A stretch of 64,000 nt of DNA from Asticcacaulis solisilvae (GTDB taxonomy: Bacteria > Pseudomonadota > Alphaproteobacteria > Caulobacterales > Caulobacteraceae): the NCBI RefSeq assembly GCF_017875235.1, contig NZ_JAGGMI010000004.1, forward strand, positions 1 through 64,000, written 5' to 3'. The notes below the pieces were generated by a model. It saw nothing but the letters and a program-made list of their open reading frames with translations. It did not search any database and was not told where the DNA came from. Positions 51,163 to 60,425 of the stretch are shown piece by piece. Positions within the stretch are counted from its first letter, which is position 1, and every line of letters starts with the position of its first letter. The position numbers and the translations under genes are program-made.

Positions 51163-52734
51163 GCCCGGCGGCAGCAGGGTTTCCAGCACGGGCAATTGAT
51201 CGGCCTCTTGCGCCGGCTTGTCCCAGCGGATGCGATTAATGCGTGGAAAGCGTAGGGCATAGCCCGACTTGTGCCGCGACGAGCGTTGGACGGCATCGAA
51301 AGCGACCTCAAAGACCAGTTCCTTTCGCACCTCACGTACGGGCCCGAAAGCTTGCAGCGTATTGTGGCGTACCCATTTGTCGAGTTCCTTCAGCTCGGCA
51401 TCGGTAAAGCCGAAATAGGCCTTGCCGATCGGCAGCAGCTGGTTGCCGCTCCAAAGGCCGAAAGTGAAGTCGGAATAGAAACTCGACCGCTTGCCCGATC
51501 CGCGTTGGGCGTACATCAGGACGGCATCGACCAGTTTCGGATTGATCTTCCACTTGTACCATGGTCCCGTCGGGCGTCCGGCGACGTAAGCGCTGTCGCG
51601 GCGCTTCAGCATCAGGCCTTCGATGACCGAGGCATTGTCGACGCTGCCGCGCAAATCCTCCAGTTCGGAAAAGGCCGTGTAGGGCAATTCAGGAGACAGG
51701 CGGATGCCGGCCGGCTGATAGTGATCTAGCGCATTGGCCAGCAGCGTGCGCCGTTCGGTGTAGGTTTGCGGCCGGACATCCTCGCCCTCCAGCATCAGCA
51801 CGTCGTAGGCGATGATGCCGGCGGGATAGTCAGCCATATGTTTCGCCGAGGGGCTCTTGCGGCCAAGGCGTTGCTGCAGGTCGTTGAAGCTGCCGACCTC
51901 ATCGCCGCGCTGGACCAGCAGTTCGCCATCGAGCACGGCATGGAAGTTCAGATGCTCGAGCACATCAGGAAAAGAGCCAGAAATGTCGTCGCCGGTGCGG
52001 GTGAACAGCGCCCGGCCGATACCGGAATGGACGACCTGGACGCGGATACCGTCATACTTCCATTCGGCGGCATAGCGATCGGGCGTGATCAGGCCATAGT
52101 CCTTTTCCTCAAGCGCATGGGCCAGCATGACGGGGGTAAAGGTCAGTTTCTCGATGACCACCGGCGCTTCTGCGCGGCCTTCCAGCCAGGCGAACAAAGG
52201 CTCATAGGGCGGATCGACGCCGTGCCACAGGGTCTCGACCGTTTCGACCGGCTGGTTGCCATACCTGGCCAGGACCTGTTTCAGCAGCCGCGCCGAGACG
52301 CCGATGCGCAAACTGCCGGTGCCGATCTTAAGCAGTGCCCAACGTTCGGGCGAGGTCATGCGGTCGAGCAGTCCTGCGACATAGTCGGGCAGTTGGGCCT
52401 TGGGGGTATGGCGCAGGGCATCAACGACATCTGAGAGCGACGGCAGGTCCTCTTCGGATGGCACACCGGGCCATAGATGGGCGACGGTTTCGGATAGCTC
52501 GCCGACATAGTCGTGGCTCATGGCCCACAGGTTCGGGTCGGTGCGCGCCCGGATCAGCTCCAGCACCATGCCGCGTTTGAAATTCGGCAACGACAGGGAG
52601 TCACCGATGATCGCCACGGCATAACCGCGATCCGGGTCGGGCGTCTCGCGAAAATAGTCGAGCAGCAGGCGTTCCTTGCCGAGCGTCGAATGTTCGTAAT
52701 AGAGGCGTTCCAAGAGGCGCGAAAAGGCTTTCAT
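51157..52734 (-). CDS. ATP-dependent DNA ligase of the ligase-associated repair cluster
   Basis: A 525-residue ATP-dependent DNA ligase. The nucleotidyltransferase motif I is EWKYDGIRVQ, with the adenylated Lys near residue 236. Later motifs include LDGELLV, IEGLMLKRRDSAYVAGR and WYKWKINPK. The N-terminal 200 residues are the DNA-binding domain and the C-terminal OB fold ends with RFPRINRIRWDK. Ligases of this group occur next to an MBL-fold exonuclease, an Lhr-like helicase and a PdeM-type phosphoesterase, exactly as here. The cluster has been linked to repair of DNA damage such as crosslinks. It is in addition to the essential NAD-dependent ligase expected elsewhere. Confidence 0.93.
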   Translation of the reverse strand: MKAFSRLLERLYYEHSTLGKERLLLDYFRETPDPDRGYAVAIIGDSLSLPNFKRGMVLELIRARTDPNLWAMSHDYVGELSETVAHLWPGVPSEEDLPSLSDVVDALRHTPKAQLPDYVAGLLDRMTSPERWALLKIGTGSLRIGVSARLLKQVLARYGNQPVETVETLWHGVDPPYEPLFAWLEGRAEAPVVIEKLTFTPVMLAHALEEKDYGLITPDRYAAEWKYDGIRVQVVHSGIGRALFTRTGDDISGSFPDVLEHLNFHAVLDGELLVQRGDEVGSFNDLQQRLGRKSPSAKHMADYPAGIIAYDVLMLEGEDVRPQTYTERRTLLANALDHYQPAGIRLSPELPYTAFSELEDLRGSVDNASVIEGLMLKRRDSAYVAGRPTGPWYKWKINPKLVDAVLMYAQRGSGKRSSFYSDFTFGLWSGNQLLPIGKAYFGFTDAELKELDKWVRHNTLQAFGPVREVRKELVFEVAFDAVQRSSRHKSGYALRFPRINRIRWDKPAQEADQLPVLETLLPPGL

Positions 52735-52760
52735 GCAGTGCCTCCGGCATCGGTCATTAG

Positions 52761-52881
52761 CCCCTCACCCAGCCTGGCAAGCCAGGCCACCCTCTCCCCG
52801 TAAACGGGGAGAGGAAAAGTTAAGTCCCCTCTCCCTGCTTTGCCTGCCGGCGAGGCCGGGGAGAGGGCTGGGGTGAGGGGC
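52761..52881. repeat. dispersed palindromic repeat, copy B
   Basis: The outer arms CCCCTCACCCAGCC (52761) and GGCTGGGGTGAGGGGC (ending 52881) are complementary. Inside, CCTCTCCCCG-taaa-CGGGGAGAGG is a perfect 10-bp hairpin, and a second half contains CGAGGCCGGGGAGAGGG. It fills the gap between the ligase and exonuclease genes. The same blocks, rearranged, form copy A at 7234-7374. Confidence 0.75.
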
Positions 52882-52900
52882 AAGCCGTCAGCGTCACGAG

Positions 52901-53911
52901 TCATTCACTATCATCCTCATACCCCAGCAGATGAAGCGCCTGCGCCTTCAACCCCATTTCGTGCGCCGCATAGACCAGGGCGTCGTCGCGGCCGTGCGTC
53001 ACCCAAACCTCAGGCGCACCGACATCCTTTAAGGTTTCCAGAAGTTCGTCCCAGTCGGCATGGTCTGAAATCACCAAGGGCAACTCGACACCCTTCTGCT
53101 TGGCGCGCGCCCGGATGCGCATCCAGCCGGAAGCCGCCGCCGTCAGCACCTCCGGCAGTTTTCGCGACCAGCGATCCTTCAAGGCCGACGGCGGGCACAG
53201 GACCACCCTGCCCGCCAGCGTCTTCGCGTTCTCAGGCGTCACCACGTCCCAAGGCCCAAGCGCCACGCCCAACTGCTCATAGAGCTCGCACAGCCTGACC
53301 ATGGCGCCATGCAGATAGATGGTCTCCGCATAGCCCGCCTGGCGCAGCGCCACCATCAGCCGCTGGCATTTGCCGAGCGCATAGACGCCGATCAGATGGC
53401 AACGGTCGGGAAACTGCTCCAGCGAGACCAGCAGGCGCGCGATCTCGTCCTCCAGGGGCGGATGACGAAATACCGGCAGAGCAAAGGTTGCCTCGGTGAC
53501 AAAGACATCGCACGGCACTGGCTCGAACGGCTCACAGGTCGGATCGAAGCGGCGCTTATAATCCCCCGAAAAGACGATGCTGGCGCCGTCATAGTCCAGC
53601 TTGGCCTGCGCGCTGCCCAATATGTGCCCGGCCGGATGCAAACTGACCTTCACGCCGTTGATCTCCAGCGCCTGCCCGTAGGGCATGGGGTGTTCGGCGC
53701 CGTTGAAATGGTCATCGCCATAGCGGCTGCGCATGATGGCCAGGGTTTTCGGCGTGGCAAAGACATGGCCGTGGCCTGAGCGGGCGTGGTCGGCGTGGCC
53801 ATGGGTGACGACGGCCACCTCGACCGGATGCATCGGGTCGATATAAAAGTCGCCGGCGCGGCAATAGACGCCTTCTTTGCGGACCTCGATCCATTCGCGG
53901 GGATGGCTCAT
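52901..53911 (-). CDS. MBL-fold DNA exonuclease, ligase-associated
   Basis: A 336-residue metallo-beta-lactamase/beta-CASP-type protein. The metal motif HxHxDH is present as VTHGHADHARSG near residue 38, with further ligands at LHPAGHILGSAQ and VFSGDYKRRFD. The C terminus includes VISDHADWDELL. I chose the ATG at 53911, behind AAGGG; another in-frame ATG at 53935 is possible. It is divergent from the helicase gene with about 35 bases between starts, and its gene runs towards the ligase gene across the palindromic repeat. Confidence 0.9.
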   Translation of the reverse strand: MSHPREWIEVRKEGVYCRAGDFYIDPMHPVEVAVVTHGHADHARSGHGHVFATPKTLAIMRSRYGDDHFNGAEHPMPYGQALEINGVKVSLHPAGHILGSAQAKLDYDGASIVFSGDYKRRFDPTCEPFEPVPCDVFVTEATFALPVFRHPPLEDEIARLLVSLEQFPDRCHLIGVYALGKCQRLMVALRQAGYAETIYLHGAMVRLCELYEQLGVALGPWDVVTPENAKTLAGRVVLCPPSALKDRWSRKLPEVLTAAASGWMRIRARAKQKGVELPLVISDHADWDELLETLKDVGAPEVWVTHGRDDALVYAAHEMGLKAQALHLLGYEDDSE

Positions 53912-53946
53912 TGTACCCTTATATTCCGACGCCATATACTTTTGGC

Positions 53947-56391
53947 ATGGCCAGGATTCCGTCAGCTTTTCAGCAGTGGTTCGATCAACAGGGCTGGACC
54001 ATCCTGCCGCACCAGACGGAGATGGCGGCGCGCTACCAGGCCGGGCGCTCGACGCTTCTGACGGCGCCGACCGGCACCGGCAAGACGCTGGCGGGATTCC
54101 TGGGTTCGCTGATCGACATTACCGAAAGCGGCGGCAGCAAGGGCCTGCACACCCTCTACATATCCCCGCTCAAGGCGTTAAATTACGATATCGAACGCAA
54201 TGTGCTGGCGATCATCGAGGCGTTAAGCCTGCCTGTCCGGGTCGAGAGCCGCACCGGCGACACGACGCAATATCGCCGCCAGCGCCAGCGCGCCAAGCCG
54301 CCCGACATCCTGCTGACGACGCCGGAATCGCTGATGCTGCTGCTGACCTATCCGGACGCGGCTGAGATGTTCGGCAAGATCAAGGCCGTCGTCATCGATG
54401 AGATCCACCAGGTGGCGGCGTCCAAGCGCGGCGACCTGATCGCGCTCGCCCTGGCGCAACTCGAGGTCTACAGCCCTAAATATCGCCGCATCGGCCTGTC
54501 GGCGACGGTGGCCGATCCTGAGGTCTTCTGCAAATGGCTCGGGCCAACAGGTGCGCCCACAGAGCATCTCGACAGCCCTGCTGGCAAACCACCCAAGGTC
54601 GCCATCCTCAAGACCAAGGCCGTGGTCCCCTACAGCGGCTTCATAGCGCAATATGCCGTGCCTGAAATCGTGGCGGAAATCGCGAAAGCCAGGACCACAA
54701 TCGTCTTCGTCAATACCCGCCACCAGGCTGAACTGCTGTTTCAATTCCTGTGGGAGGCCAATACCGACAGCCTGCCCATCGCCATCTATCACGCCTCGCT
54801 GACGCGTGAGATGCGGCTGAAGACCTTGGGTATGATGGCCGATGGCAAGATCCGGGCGCTGGTCGCTACGTCCGCCATCGAACTGGGTATCGACTGGGGC
54901 GATGTCGACGTCGTCATCCAGGTCGGCGCACCCAAGGGCGTGTCGCGGCTGCTGCAACGGATCGGCCGGTCAAACCACAAGGTCAATGTGCCGTCGAAGG
55001 CCTTTCTGGTCCCCGCCAACCGCTTCGAGGTTCTGGAATGCGAAGCGGCGATCACCGCCATAGCCGAGCGCCACTTGGACGGCGACCTGCCTCTGCCAGG
55101 CAGCCAGGACGTCGCCATTCAGTTCATCATGACGGCGGCGTGCAGCGCGCCCGTCACGCCCGATGACCTGTATAATATCATTCGGACGTCGTGGTCGTAC
55201 CGCCATGTGACGCGCGAAGCCTTCCAGGCCCTGTTCCAGTTCGTCATCGATGGTGGCTATGTGCTGCGCAACTACGACCGGTGGCACCGCCTGGTCCAGA
55301 ACGACGACGGCGCCTGGGTCGCGGCGTCAAAAGCCGTCATCCAGCGCCACCGCCAGAATATCGGCGTCATCATCGAAGCCGGCAAGCTGAAGGTCCGCAA
55401 GCGTCACGGCCGCGGCGGCAAGGTCCTGGGCACGATCGAAGAACAGTTCGGCCAGTCCATGCGGCCCGGCGACACCTTCTACTTTGCCGGCGAGGTCCTT
55501 GCCTTTGAACGCATCTACGACATGACACTGGAAGCCCGGGCCAGCGCCGCCAGCGAGCCGCTTGTACCGACCTATTCCGGCGGTCAGATGCCGCTGTCGA
55601 CCTTCCTGGCCGATGGCGTCCGGCGCCTGCTTCAGGACGACCGTGCGCTCGACGCCCTGCCGAAACAGGTGCGCGCCTGGCTGGCCCTGCAGGCGCGCTT
55701 CTCGGTCCTGCCCGACCGCAAACACCTGCTGGTCGAGGCCTTTCCGCGCGGCAAACTGCATGCCTTCGTCGTCTATACCTTCGAGGGCCGCCGCGCCAAC
55801 CAGACGCTCGGCATGCTGATCAGCCGGCGGATGGAACGGCGCGGCCTGCATCCTTTGAGCTTCACCTTGACCGACTACGGCCTCGCGATCAACAGCGTCG
55901 AGCCAGTCACGGCCGATATCGTCCATGACCTCCTTTCGGCTGACATTCTTTCGGATGAACTGGAAGAATGGCTGGCGGAATCGCCGATGCTGAAGCGATC
56001 CTTCCGTAGGGTTGCCACCATTGCCGGCATTGTCGAGCAGAACAGCAATTCCGCGCGCAAGACGTTAAAGCAGGTGACATTTTCGACCGATCTGATCTAC
56101 GACGTCCTGCGTAAATATGATCCTGACCACGTGCTGTTAAGCCTCGCCCGCGCCGATGCCATGCGCGAACTGCTCGACCTCGACCGTCTGACCGAAATGA
56201 TTCTTAATTTCCAGAACCATATCATCTTCCAGGACCTGCCGCGCCCGTCCCCCCTGTCGCTGCCGGTCATCCTGGACGTGCGCACCGAGCGGCTGCCCGG
56301 CGGGGGCATGGAGGCGCTGCTGGCGCTGGAAGACGTGGAGGCGACGGCCGACCGCATGATCGAGGAGGTCGAGCATGGCCTCATGGTCTGA
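53947..56391 (+). CDS. Lhr-like DEXH-box DNA helicase, ligase-associated
   Basis: An 814-residue superfamily 2 helicase of the Lhr-core type. Motif I is TAPTGTGKTLAGF near residue 36, motif II VVIDEIHQVAA, motif III LSATVADP and motif VI QRIGRSNHK near residue 335. The C-terminal part contains the winged-helix and Lhr-specific domains, with the Lhr-type segment LVEAFPRGKLHAF. I chose the ATG at 53947 (MARIPSAF), which fits the family; the frame is open from 53911. It overlaps the PdeM gene by 17 bases. Confidence 0.93.
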   Translation: MARIPSAFQQWFDQQGWTILPHQTEMAARYQAGRSTLLTAPTGTGKTLAGFLGSLIDITESGGSKGLHTLYISPLKALNYDIERNVLAIIEALSLPVRVESRTGDTTQYRRQRQRAKPPDILLTTPESLMLLLTYPDAAEMFGKIKAVVIDEIHQVAASKRGDLIALALAQLEVYSPKYRRIGLSATVADPEVFCKWLGPTGAPTEHLDSPAGKPPKVAILKTKAVVPYSGFIAQYAVPEIVAEIAKARTTIVFVNTRHQAELLFQFLWEANTDSLPIAIYHASLTREMRLKTLGMMADGKIRALVATSAIELGIDWGDVDVVIQVGAPKGVSRLLQRIGRSNHKVNVPSKAFLVPANRFEVLECEAAITAIAERHLDGDLPLPGSQDVAIQFIMTAACSAPVTPDDLYNIIRTSWSYRHVTREAFQALFQFVIDGGYVLRNYDRWHRLVQNDDGAWVAASKAVIQRHRQNIGVIIEAGKLKVRKRHGRGGKVLGTIEEQFGQSMRPGDTFYFAGEVLAFERIYDMTLEARASAASEPLVPTYSGGQMPLSTFLADGVRRLLQDDRALDALPKQVRAWLALQARFSVLPDRKHLLVEAFPRGKLHAFVVYTFEGRRANQTLGMLISRRMERRGLHPLSFTLTDYGLAINSVEPVTADIVHDLLSADILSDELEEWLAESPMLKRSFRRVATIAGIVEQNSNSARKTLKQVTFSTDLIYDVLRKYDPDHVLLSLARADAMRELLDLDRLTEMILNFQNHIIFQDLPRPSPLSLPVILDVRTERLPGGGMEALLALEDVEATADRMIEEVEHGLMV

Positions 56392-57070
56392 CATTGTCTT
56401 TGCCGGCCATGAGATGGTGCTCGATGCGGGCCTGGCGCTCTATTGGCCCGCCAAGGATGCCCTTGTCGTATCGGACCTGCACCTGGAAAAGTCGACCTAC
56501 CTTGCGCAATTCGGCTCGGCGGTGGCGCCTTACGACACGCACGACACTTTGCTGCGGCTCCAAGCGCTGGTGACGCGCTATCGGCCGAAAACGCTGATTC
56601 TGCTCGGCGACAGCTTTCACGACCATAAGGCCTGGCAGAGACTGGAGCACGGCGCCCGGTCGCAACTGCTCGATATCTGCGGCTCGGTCGAGGCCTGCCA
56701 CCTGGTCGAAGGCAATCACGATGTCGGCCTGGTGAAGGATGGGAGATTAAGCTTCTGCGACGATGTGATGATCGACGGCGTGACATTCCGCCACGAGCCC
56801 GAAGGCTCCGATCGGCAGGTTATTGGTCCGCAGATCATCGGCCATTTCCACCCCAAGCTGGTCACCCACCTGCGTGGTCATCGCGTTGCCGGCAAATGCT
56901 TTGCCGTCAACCGCGACATGCTGATCATGCCGGCGTTTGGCAGCTTCACCGGCGGGCTCGACCTGACGCACGTTGCGTTCACAGCGCTCGCGGGCAATGA
57001 TCCTTTCCAGCCGTATCTGGTCGTCGGCAATACCGTCGCCGCCCGGCCGAAAACCATATATTCCGCATAG
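56375..57070 (+). CDS. pdeM: calcineurin-like phosphoesterase, ligase-associated (PdeM type)
   Basis: A 231-residue metallophosphoesterase. The metal-binding motifs appear in order: SDLHLEK near residue 34, GDSFHD, GNHD and GHFHPK. Proteins of this kind are the fourth member of the ligase/exonuclease/helicase cluster and are thought to be endonucleases acting on damaged DNA. It overlaps the helicase gene by 17 bases, implying coupled translation. Confidence 0.92.
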   Translation: MASWSDIVFAGHEMVLDAGLALYWPAKDALVVSDLHLEKSTYLAQFGSAVAPYDTHDTLLRLQALVTRYRPKTLILLGDSFHDHKAWQRLEHGARSQLLDICGSVEACHLVEGNHDVGLVKDGRLSFCDDVMIDGVTFRHEPEGSDRQVIGPQIIGHFHPKLVTHLRGHRVAGKCFAVNRDMLIMPAFGSFTGGLDLTHVAFTALAGNDPFQPYLVVGNTVAARPKTIYSA

Positions 57071-57157
57071 ACGGTTTATCCGGCAACGCCCGATTGCTCA
57101 TATCGAATTTATCGGAAGCGATCGATTTTAAGGCATGCATGATACCGGGGTGCTGCC

Positions 57158-58192
57158 GTGTCCGAGAAAAAAACACCGTTCCGCGTAACGCAACTGGTCG
57201 TCGGCATGGCGCTTCTGTGTGGTGTCGCCGCGCTGCGCCACCACCGCGATGCGCTGGATGAAGCGGCGACGCCCGCTCACCGGCCGGTAACGATCAGCGC
57301 GCTGATCGACATTATCAAACAGACCTGGCAGGAATGGAACGACGACGAAGCCCCGCGCCTGGGCGCCGCACTCGCCTTCTACAGCGTCCTGTCGATCGGG
57401 CCGCTCCTGCTGGTGTCGATCTGGGGCGCGGGCCTTATTTTTGGCGAAGACAATGCCAGCCGCTATATTCTCGATGAGATGCGCGGCATGTTGGGCGCCG
57501 ACGGCGCCAAGGCTATCGAAGATATCCTGCTGCACACCCACAATGAAGCGGGCGGCGTACTGACTGCCATTATCGGTCTTGGCACGCTGATATTCTCGGC
57601 GACGGGCTTCTTCGATCAGTTGCAAAGCACGCTCAACCTGATCTGGAACGTCCCGAAGCAGAAGACCGACCTCAAGGACTATATCTTCAAGCGCCTCCTG
57701 TCGTTCAGCATGGTCATCGGCATCGGCGTCCTGCTGCTGTTCTCGCTGATCGTCTCCGCGGCCCTGACCGCCCTGACGAACATGCTGGGCGACGCGACGC
57801 CCGCCATCCTGCTGCAGGGCGTCAACATCGTCCTGTCCTTCGCGATCACGACCTTCCTGTTCGCCATCGCCTTTAACGTCCTGCCGGACATCCACATCAA
57901 ATGGCGCGATGTCTGGGTGGGCGCCGCGCTTACGGCGCTGCTGTTTACGGTCGGCAAGTCCCTGATCGGGCTCTATCTCGGCCACAGCAATATCGGCACG
58001 TCCTATGGTACGGCCGGGTCGATGATCATTCTTCTGGTATGGATCTACTATTCCGCTCAGATCATCTTCTTCGGCGCCGAGTTCACCCAGGTCTATACAC
58101 GCTATCGCAATCCCGGCTGGCAGCCGGTCTCAGACATCGGCGGCCTGAAGCGCGGCCGCGTCACTGCCGCCGACAACCGCCTGTTCGCCTGA
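57158..58192 (+). CDS. YihY/BrkB-family inner-membrane protein
   Basis: A 344-residue membrane protein with about six hydrophobic segments. Family segments are DEAPRLGAALAFYSVLSIGPLLLV near residue 65, FSATGFFDQLQSTLNLIWNVP and YGTAGSMIILLVWIYYSAQIIFFGAEFTQVY split near residue 285. The family was once called ribonuclease BN by mistake; its function is unknown. The start is GTG at 57158 without a strong ribosome binding site. The 3' end overlaps the convergent fusion gene by 63 bases. Confidence 0.87.
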   Translation: MSEKKTPFRVTQLVVGMALLCGVAALRHHRDALDEAATPAHRPVTISALIDIIKQTWQEWNDDEAPRLGAALAFYSVLSIGPLLLVSIWGAGLIFGEDNASRYILDEMRGMLGADGAKAIEDILLHTHNEAGGVLTAIIGLGTLIFSATGFFDQLQSTLNLIWNVPKQKTDLKDYIFKRLLSFSMVIGIGVLLLFSLIVSAALTALTNMLGDATPAILLQGVNIVLSFAITTFLFAIAFNVLPDIHIKWRDVWVGAALTALLFTVGKSLIGLYLGHSNIGTSYGTAGSMIILLVWIYYSAQIIFFGAEFTQVYTRYRNPGWQPVSDIGGLKRGRVTAADNRLFA

Positions 58193-60301
58193 AGCCGCTT
58201 CGAGATGCGCGGCGCGTTCAGTGGCGCGTTCCGCCGCCCGGGCGCGCGCGGCCTCGACCAGGGCCTTGAACAGGTCGCGGAAGGCTTTTCGGTAGATCAT
58301 CAGTTCGGGATGGAATTGCACGCCGATCCAGAAGCGACGCGTCGGATCCTCGACCGCCTGGACGATGCCGTTAGGCTCACGTGCGACGACGCGCAGGCCA
58401 GCGCCGACGCGCTCGATGGCCTGCTTGTGGATGGCGTTAACGCAGACCCGCCCCGCCCCGATGATTTCGGCCAGGTGAGAGCCTTTGCGCACATCGATCG
58501 GCTTGCGCAGAAACAGCGGATCGATCAGGCCGTCGGACGACACGACCTTGTCATAGCCGGTCAGGTCGTTATGCAGCGTGCCGCCGGCGAAGACGTTCAG
58601 CATCTGCGCGCCGCGGCAAACGCCCAGCGCCGGCAGGTCGTGCCGCCGCGCCGTGGCCGCCCACGACGCCTCCATGTCGCCGCGCGCCAGGTCGTAGCGA
58701 TAGCCGGGCTTAGGCGTGCCTTCATAGTGTTTGGGATAGACGTCGGAGCCGCCGCCGAAGATCAGGCCGTCGATGGTCTGCGGATCGCGTGGCGCCTTGG
58801 CCGTCACCTTGACCGGATAGCCGCCGGCCAGCCAGACCGCCAGCTTCATCGCCCACCAGGCCCACAGGTCGCCGCGCACCGGTTTGGTGATGCCGATAAA
58901 CGGCCGCTTGCGCGGCTGAACGGCAGGCACGAGTTCGACCGGCGCTTCATCCGCCTTATACGTGATTTCCGGCGGCAGTTTGCGGTGGCGAACCAGATGG
59001 CTGAGGATGAACAGGGCGCCTAGTCCCACCAGCGGGTCCTTGTCGCTGAGCTCGGACGGGGCGTCGCGATTGCGCGACACGGCCTGGTTTATAGCGTCAA
59101 GCGCATCCTTGGCGGAAGCCGTCGCCCCCAGGGCGGAAACGGCCGCTTCCATGGCGCGCGCCACCTTACCCGTGGCAAGGTTTTCTTTCGCCCGCCGCCA
59201 GGCATCGGCGGCCGCGCCCAGGTGCGGGTCGGACGCTGCGACCTCTTCCAGCGTCGCCAGCAGCCACACCGCTGGCGTTTTGGTGACGACGCCGACCTGC
59301 GGTTCAGGTTCCTCAAAGCGCTTACCGATGGTCTGCAGATAGAGCAGCCACGGGAAGTCGACACCGGTTTCGATCGAATGAAAGATGCCGGCCCAGAAAC
59401 GGGCATTGACCTCGATCACCTGCGGGACGTGATCGGCCTCACCATCCCAGCGGAAGTCAATCTCGCATACTCCGTTCCACCTGGTCTCAAGCATCAGGCG
59501 CGCCACGGCGTCGCGGAATGGCTCCGCATCGACCGACTCGCGGATGGCGCCGGCGCCCGCCTTGCGGGGATAGGTGGCGATGTTCTTGTACGCCATCATG
59601 GCTTCGATGACGCCATCGCGCGCCAGGACGCCGACGCAATAATCCTCGCCGCCGGCATAGGTCTGGATCAGAGGCGGCGGCTCGAAGCCGAGCGCTTCGG
59701 TCTGTTCGCGCAGGTCTTCCGGCGTGTGGGCGATGGAGACCCCTCGCCCGCCAACGCCCGTCACCGGCTTGACGACCAGGGGCAGATGGCTTTCCAGCGC
59801 CGAGACCTCTTCAAGATTGCGCGGTGAAAAGCCGCGCGGCGCCGGCAGGTCGATGCGCGCCGCCAGGTCCGACAGCCGGTCCTTGGGGTTGACCATGTCG
59901 AGGCTGGCCACCGACGGCGCCGAGACCTTGATCAACGGCTCGAAGCGTTCGCGATGGCGCGCGATTAGTTCGATATCGCGGAAGGCCGGCATAAGGACAT
60001 AGGGGATGCCGTCGCCCGGCGCGTAGGTTCTAACCGCCGCTTCCAGGTCGTCGAGAAACTCCGCCGGGCGCGTTTCCCAGGGTGCGACGACAAAGGTTTC
60101 GCGCACATGTTTCGAAAACGTGAGAACCGTCATCGACACGTCGTCGCAACCGATGACCTCTATGCCCTGCCGCGCCAGGGACCGGGCGATGACCAGGGCC
60201 ATCAGGCTGCGGCCATAGGTCAGGATAACCCGCCCGGCGGGTTTGACAGTCGCCTGAGCGTTCCCGTCGTTACGCTTCCCCAAAATATTCAACGTCTGCA
60301 C
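58130..60301 (-). CDS. ATP-grasp ligase fused to class I glutamine amidotransferase-like (peptidase C26) domain
   Basis: A 723-residue two-domain protein. The N-terminal part (about 20-330) is an ATP-grasp ligase: KPVTGVGGRGVS near residue 178 contacts nucleotide, and VIEVNARFW (Glu297, Asn299) binds metal. A helical linker spans about 340-460. The C-terminal part (about 465-690) is a C26-type class I amidotransferase-like domain with Cys562 in GVCRGAQ and His664/Glu666 in GVQFHPE. Peptidase C26 includes gamma-glutamyl-GABA hydrolase. The combination suggests making and trimming, or amidating, a gamma-glutamyl-type or peptide amide bond. The start is GTG at 60301. The substrate is unknown. 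Confidence 0.82.
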   Translation of the reverse strand: MQTLNILGKRNDGNAQATVKPAGRVILTYGRSLMALVIARSLARQGIEVIGCDDVSMTVLTFSKHVRETFVVAPWETRPAEFLDDLEAAVRTYAPGDGIPYVLMPAFRDIELIARHRERFEPLIKVSAPSVASLDMVNPKDRLSDLAARIDLPAPRGFSPRNLEEVSALESHLPLVVKPVTGVGGRGVSIAHTPEDLREQTEALGFEPPPLIQTYAGGEDYCVGVLARDGVIEAMMAYKNIATYPRKAGAGAIRESVDAEPFRDAVARLMLETRWNGVCEIDFRWDGEADHVPQVIEVNARFWAGIFHSIETGVDFPWLLYLQTIGKRFEEPEPQVGVVTKTPAVWLLATLEEVAASDPHLGAAADAWRRAKENLATGKVARAMEAAVSALGATASAKDALDAINQAVSRNRDAPSELSDKDPLVGLGALFILSHLVRHRKLPPEITYKADEAPVELVPAVQPRKRPFIGITKPVRGDLWAWWAMKLAVWLAGGYPVKVTAKAPRDPQTIDGLIFGGGSDVYPKHYEGTPKPGYRYDLARGDMEASWAATARRHDLPALGVCRGAQMLNVFAGGTLHNDLTGYDKVVSSDGLIDPLFLRKPIDVRKGSHLAEIIGAGRVCVNAIHKQAIERVGAGLRVVAREPNGIVQAVEDPTRRFWIGVQFHPELMIYRKAFRDLFKALVEAARARAAERATERAAHLEAASGEQAVVGGSDAAALQAADV

Positions 60302-60425
60302 ACCCGGCTGAACAACAGGATATTTACCTTATAATTACTGTATCTTATGCCAATTCTTAAGCGGATAGGTTATAAAATTTCCATGCCGGTCTCTGCGTGC
60401 CGGCGCAGCTTGCAGATAGGTCGCC

